Assembly: GCA_020736575.1 (NCBI GenBank)
Contig: JAGPYM010000009.1
Coordinates: 310,001 to 374,000 of the forward strand
Direction of reading: 5' to 3'
DNA: 64,000 bases
Source: Thelonectria olida
Lineage: Eukaryota > Ascomycota > Sordariomycetes > Hypocreales > Nectriaceae
Part shown: piece by piece, positions 61,504 to 64,000 of the stretch
How the letters are laid out: each line of letters starts with the position of its first letter
Numbering within the stretch: the first letter of the stretch is position 1
Made by a program: the position numbers and the translations under genes
The notes under the pieces: model-generated
What the model saw: the letters and a program-made list of their open reading frames with translations, nothing else
Told to the model about the DNA's origin: nothing
Databases searched by the model: none

Positions 61504-62676
61504 ATGGGACTCGTTGACTATTCCGACTCTGAAGGCTCAGGCTCCGAAGCCGAAGCCCCCGCCAAGGCTCCCCCCAAGACCTCCCAGCCCTCGTCCAAGA
61601 AGCCCTTCCAAAAAGTCGTCGACCGATCCAACCCCGGCAAAATCGTCGTCAACCTCCCTCAACTCTCTGCTGAATCCTCCAAATCGCATGGTGACGAGCC
61701 ACCTGCAAAGCGCGCCAAAACCGGAGGCTCAGGCCTCTTTTCCGGATTCAACTCCTTCCTACCGGCCCCCAAGAATACCAACAAGCCGAAACCTACATCC
61801 TCGACGTCAAGCAGTGGATTATCTAGGCTAGGTATCAATCTGAAGACGAGCGCTGCTCCTGGATTCAGCCGAAGTACCGGATATGAGGACGACGCGGACA
61901 CATCGTCAGGCGGAATGGTCCTGCCACCACCCAAAGCCGCGCAGCCCACCATTCCATCAGAACAGAAACCGGAAGAAGAAGTCAAGCTTGTGGGCAAACC
62001 GTTAATGTTCAAGCCTCTATCTGTGTCTCGGAATCCAAAAAAGAAGAAGCCTACGGCCGCCGCTATAGCCAAGGCCGCCGCCCAAAGCTATCAACCACCA
62101 ACGCCCTCTGCCACGAGTGCCACAGAGTCTAAGGCGCAATCAGAACCAGCTCCAGCTCCTCCCAAAGTTTCTCTGTTCTCGCTGCACACCGAAGAGCCTT
62201 CCGAACCTGCAGAGTCATCCAAAAAGAATGATACTTATCAACCAATGTTCGAAACTCAGAGCACCGAAGCATACGACAGCAACCCATACGGCGACTACGT
62301 CCAGTACGCTAGTCACGCAACGACCGGCCCCTCGGCAACTACGGCACCAGGAACAGAGTCGCTCGACACAGTAGTCGACGACCTTAACCTCTCAGCAGCC
62401 CAAAGACGAGAGCTGTTTGGGCGAGGAGGCGAGGGAAAATTCACAGCCAAGAACGTCATCAACTTCAGCATGGACAAAGAGTACCAGCACAACGAGGAGA
62501 TTCGTGCGGCCGGCGAGCAGGAGATCTACAACCCCGTACGCGCCGTCATGGGCAGCGGCAAAACCAGCCTGGCCAAGCTCGTCCGGAACGTGCACAGCCA
62601 GAAAGAGGCGCTGGAGGACGGCTTTGCCAAGGGCAAGACGAATCGCAAGGAGGCGTCCAGTAAATACGGCTGGTAA
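61504..62676 (+). CDS. PRCC-domain protein (mitotic checkpoint regulator, MAD2B-interacting family)
   Basis: Intronless 390 aa, start at 61504 in an ideal CACCATGG context (an upstream in-frame ATG at 61477 has a poor one). The N-terminus GLVDYSDSEGSGSEAE is the hallmark opening of PRCC-like proteins. A Pro/Ser/Lys-rich disordered middle follows, and the C-terminal domain contains QRRELFGRGGEGKF and FSMDKEYQHNEEIRAAGEQE, ending KEASSKYGW. Human PRCC is a nuclear protein linked to MAD2B and pre-mRNA splicing factors; fungal function is unproven. Confidence 0.86.
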   Translation: MGLVDYSDSEGSGSEAEAPAKAPPKTSQPSSKKPFQKVVDRSNPGKIVVNLPQLSAESSKSHGDEPPAKRAKTGGSGLFSGFNSFLPAPKNTNKPKPTSSTSSSGLSRLGINLKTSAAPGFSRSTGYEDDADTSSGGMVLPPPKAAQPTIPSEQKPEEEVKLVGKPLMFKPLSVSRNPKKKKPTAAAIAKAAAQSYQPPTPSATSATESKAQSEPAPAPPKVSLFSLHTEEPSEPAESSKKNDTYQPMFETQSTEAYDSNPYGDYVQYASHATTGPSATTAPGTESLDTVVDDLNLSAAQRRELFGRGGEGKFTAKNVINFSMDKEYQHNEEIRAAGEQEIYNPVRAVMGSGKTSLAKLVRNVHSQKEALEDGFAKGKTNRKEASSKYGW

Positions 62677-62937
62677 CGAATGTCACGATGATACCCCCCA
62701 AAAACCACTTGATGCAAAAGCCAGAAGAAGAATGATATATCCAAGTATTTGTTTCACCGCCATCATTTGTTTTACACCTTAACGGCCTCGTCCTAATATT
62801 TCCAAGAGAGAAAAGGATCATCAATCATAACCATACAAGAAGAATGTTTCGTCAGAAAAGAATCCAGTCAAACCTCCCCAAAACTCGTGGAAACGCCAAA
62901 TAATAGTCACACAGCATCCAGAAAATCGATGCTACGC
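62677..62937. other. Short tail-to-tail intergenic region
   Basis: 261 bases of shared 3' flank between the PRCC gene and the terminal gene; nothing else seen. Confidence 0.6.
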
Positions 62938-64000
62938 TCAGAAAGTTTGCACACCCACCTGTCTCGCCCCTTGAAACGATTCATCCACCATCAAGAATCC
63001 CCATTCTCCACGAGTCGTGGGCGAGATGTCGTCGTAGCCATTGGGCGTCATTGGGCCGACTCGAGAAGCGTCGCCAGGGCTGAGCAGGCATGGCGTCTCG
63101 CAGCTTGGAGTCATGACACTCGGGGTCATGAGGACTTGGTCGATGGTGCCCCTTTTGTTGCTGCAGTCGGTGTGGACGGGGTGGAATGTGAAGACGAATC
63201 GATCAGTCGGTCGCGCAGTCCGGTCGTCATCGTCTTCCTCCACCACCTGCTGCTCAGGCGCAGGCTGGGCCCTTACCGGTTGGGGCCTTACAACTTGAGG
63301 AATGTTCAACGCTGGCAATCTCGGCGTAGTGGAAAAGTCGGTTCGGATTTGTAGCCGGGGCTTAGGTGACGGTGTATTCGGGAGAATATTGTGTATTGTC
63401 GTGCTCAAGGCGATGCCAATCATCTCTGTGTCGATCTTCTCATCGTCTTCGTCATCATCGTCGTCCTTTTCTTCGTCGCCGTCGAATTCGGTGTACACAT
63501 CGTCCGCCTCAATATCGTACATGTTCTTCACAACTCGTTCACTGAAGCTTGACATGCCCGCGATGGCACCGAGCTTCTCAGGTCCACCGTATGCTCTTCG
63601 ATACATGCGATCTAGGTCTGATAGGGCGTTGCTGGAAATGCTCAACCAGTCGTAGTACCGAAGGATGTCCGACTTTGTGACCTTTGCCCCATTGTTCGCC
63701 AAGATGATGCGTCGAAGCTCGTCCACGGCGTCTTCCAGCCGTAGGTGGGATTTCGTCTTCGAGTAGCTGGACAAGGCGCTCTTGAGGCTGTATAGACGAT
63801 CGAGGGATAGCAGAGTGAGACCTTCTGAGGAGAAGAGGACTTCGTTTTGGATGATGGAGCCGTGGACGAGTTGGTTTGTTAGACCGCACTCGGATGGGCC
63901 CACAGCGGGGGAGAGCCATTCGGGCCTAGGCCATGTTAATATTAATATCAAAACAGCTTCTCATTAACAGGTTCAACTCACCCAATACGGAACTTCTTCT
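62938..64000 (-). CDS. 3' part of an uncharacterised fungal protein, cut by window edge
   Basis: Visible: exon 64000-63982 (continues beyond the window), intron 63981-63926 (GTGAGT...CCTAG, 56 nt), exon 63925-62938. The join reads KKFRIG-PEWLSPAVG. About 335 C-terminal residues are seen: a folded part (to about residue 120 of the visible piece) with helices such as LYSLKSALSSYSKT and VDELRRIILANN, then a very acidic run (DGDEEKDDDDDEDDEK), then a disordered Pro/Thr-rich tail. I do not recognise the family with certainty. The pattern of a short strand, SxD followed by helix, and a basic-helix RLED segment is faintly like the nucleotidyltransferase-fold proteins (DUF7582-type) of Pezizomycotina, but this is a guess. 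Confidence 0.6.

Overview
The window is a stretch of nuclear chromosome from a filamentous ascomycete (Pezizomycotina). I infer Sordariomycetes, probably Hypocreales, from the look of the proteins; the genus cannot be read from the sequence alone. The evidence is intron architecture (short introns of about 45-210 nt with GTRNGT donors, CTRAC-like branch points and YAG acceptors), one-gene-one-promoter spacing, long CT-rich leaders, an intron-containing tRNA, and a housekeeping gene set of fungal type. No transposon, CRISPR array, viral sequence or secondary-metabolite backbone gene is visible.

Layout. 0.6-11.2 kb: a 2EXR-domain protein (+), an LCAT/lipase-like alpha/beta hydrolase (-), a histidine acid phosphatase (+) and the four-RRM protein Nrd1/Mrn1 (-), which has a very long gene-free upstream region (11.2-17.7 kb). 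17.7-22.2 kb: a secreted ureohydrolase (agmatinase family) and the Rho GTPase Cdc42, both (-), followed by a second gene-free region (22.2-28.4 kb). 28.4-34.9 kb: an MFS transporter (+), the V-ATPase assembly factor Vma22 (+), an FAD/NAD disulfide oxidoreductase (-) and a neurochondrin homologue (-). 35.5-46.9 kb: a CLC chloride transporter (+), then DNA ligase I, pyruvate dehydrogenase E1-alpha and a Cdc4/Fbw7-type F-box/WD40 protein, all (-). 50.3 kb: tRNA-Leu(CAG). 51.3-64 kb: a ZIP metal transporter (-), an NFKBIL1-like protein (+), a small GPI-anchored Ser/Thr-rich protein (-), the TORC2 subunit Sin1 (-), a PRCC-domain protein (+) and a 3' gene fragment running off the right edge (-).

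The genes do not form an operon or a pathway cluster. Several act in growth and polarity control (Cdc42, Sin1/TORC2, Nrd1, Cdc4-type SCF subunit), in endomembrane ion balance (Vma22 for V-ATPase assembly, CLC, ZIP/Atx2-like) or in core metabolism and replication (PDH E1-alpha, DNA ligase I), but their adjacency looks incidental. I rebuilt spliced models by hand for 12 genes (11 complete, plus the terminal fragment); junctions were chosen so that the reading frame and the family's conserved motifs continue.

I did not find an undescribed system. The observations most worth a second look are: a CLC transporter that keeps the gating glutamate but carries Gln at the proton-glutamate position; a stop-free 51-nt intron placed inside the F-box motif of the Cdc4-like gene; a CGCG/ACGCG-rich cluster plus TCACGTGA just upstream of DNA ligase I; two gene-free regions of more than 6 kb upstream of regulators (nrd1, cdc42) with kilobase-scale purine/pyrimidine strand asymmetry and a strong G-quadruplex motif; and an intron that splits the PIP box of DNA ligase I.
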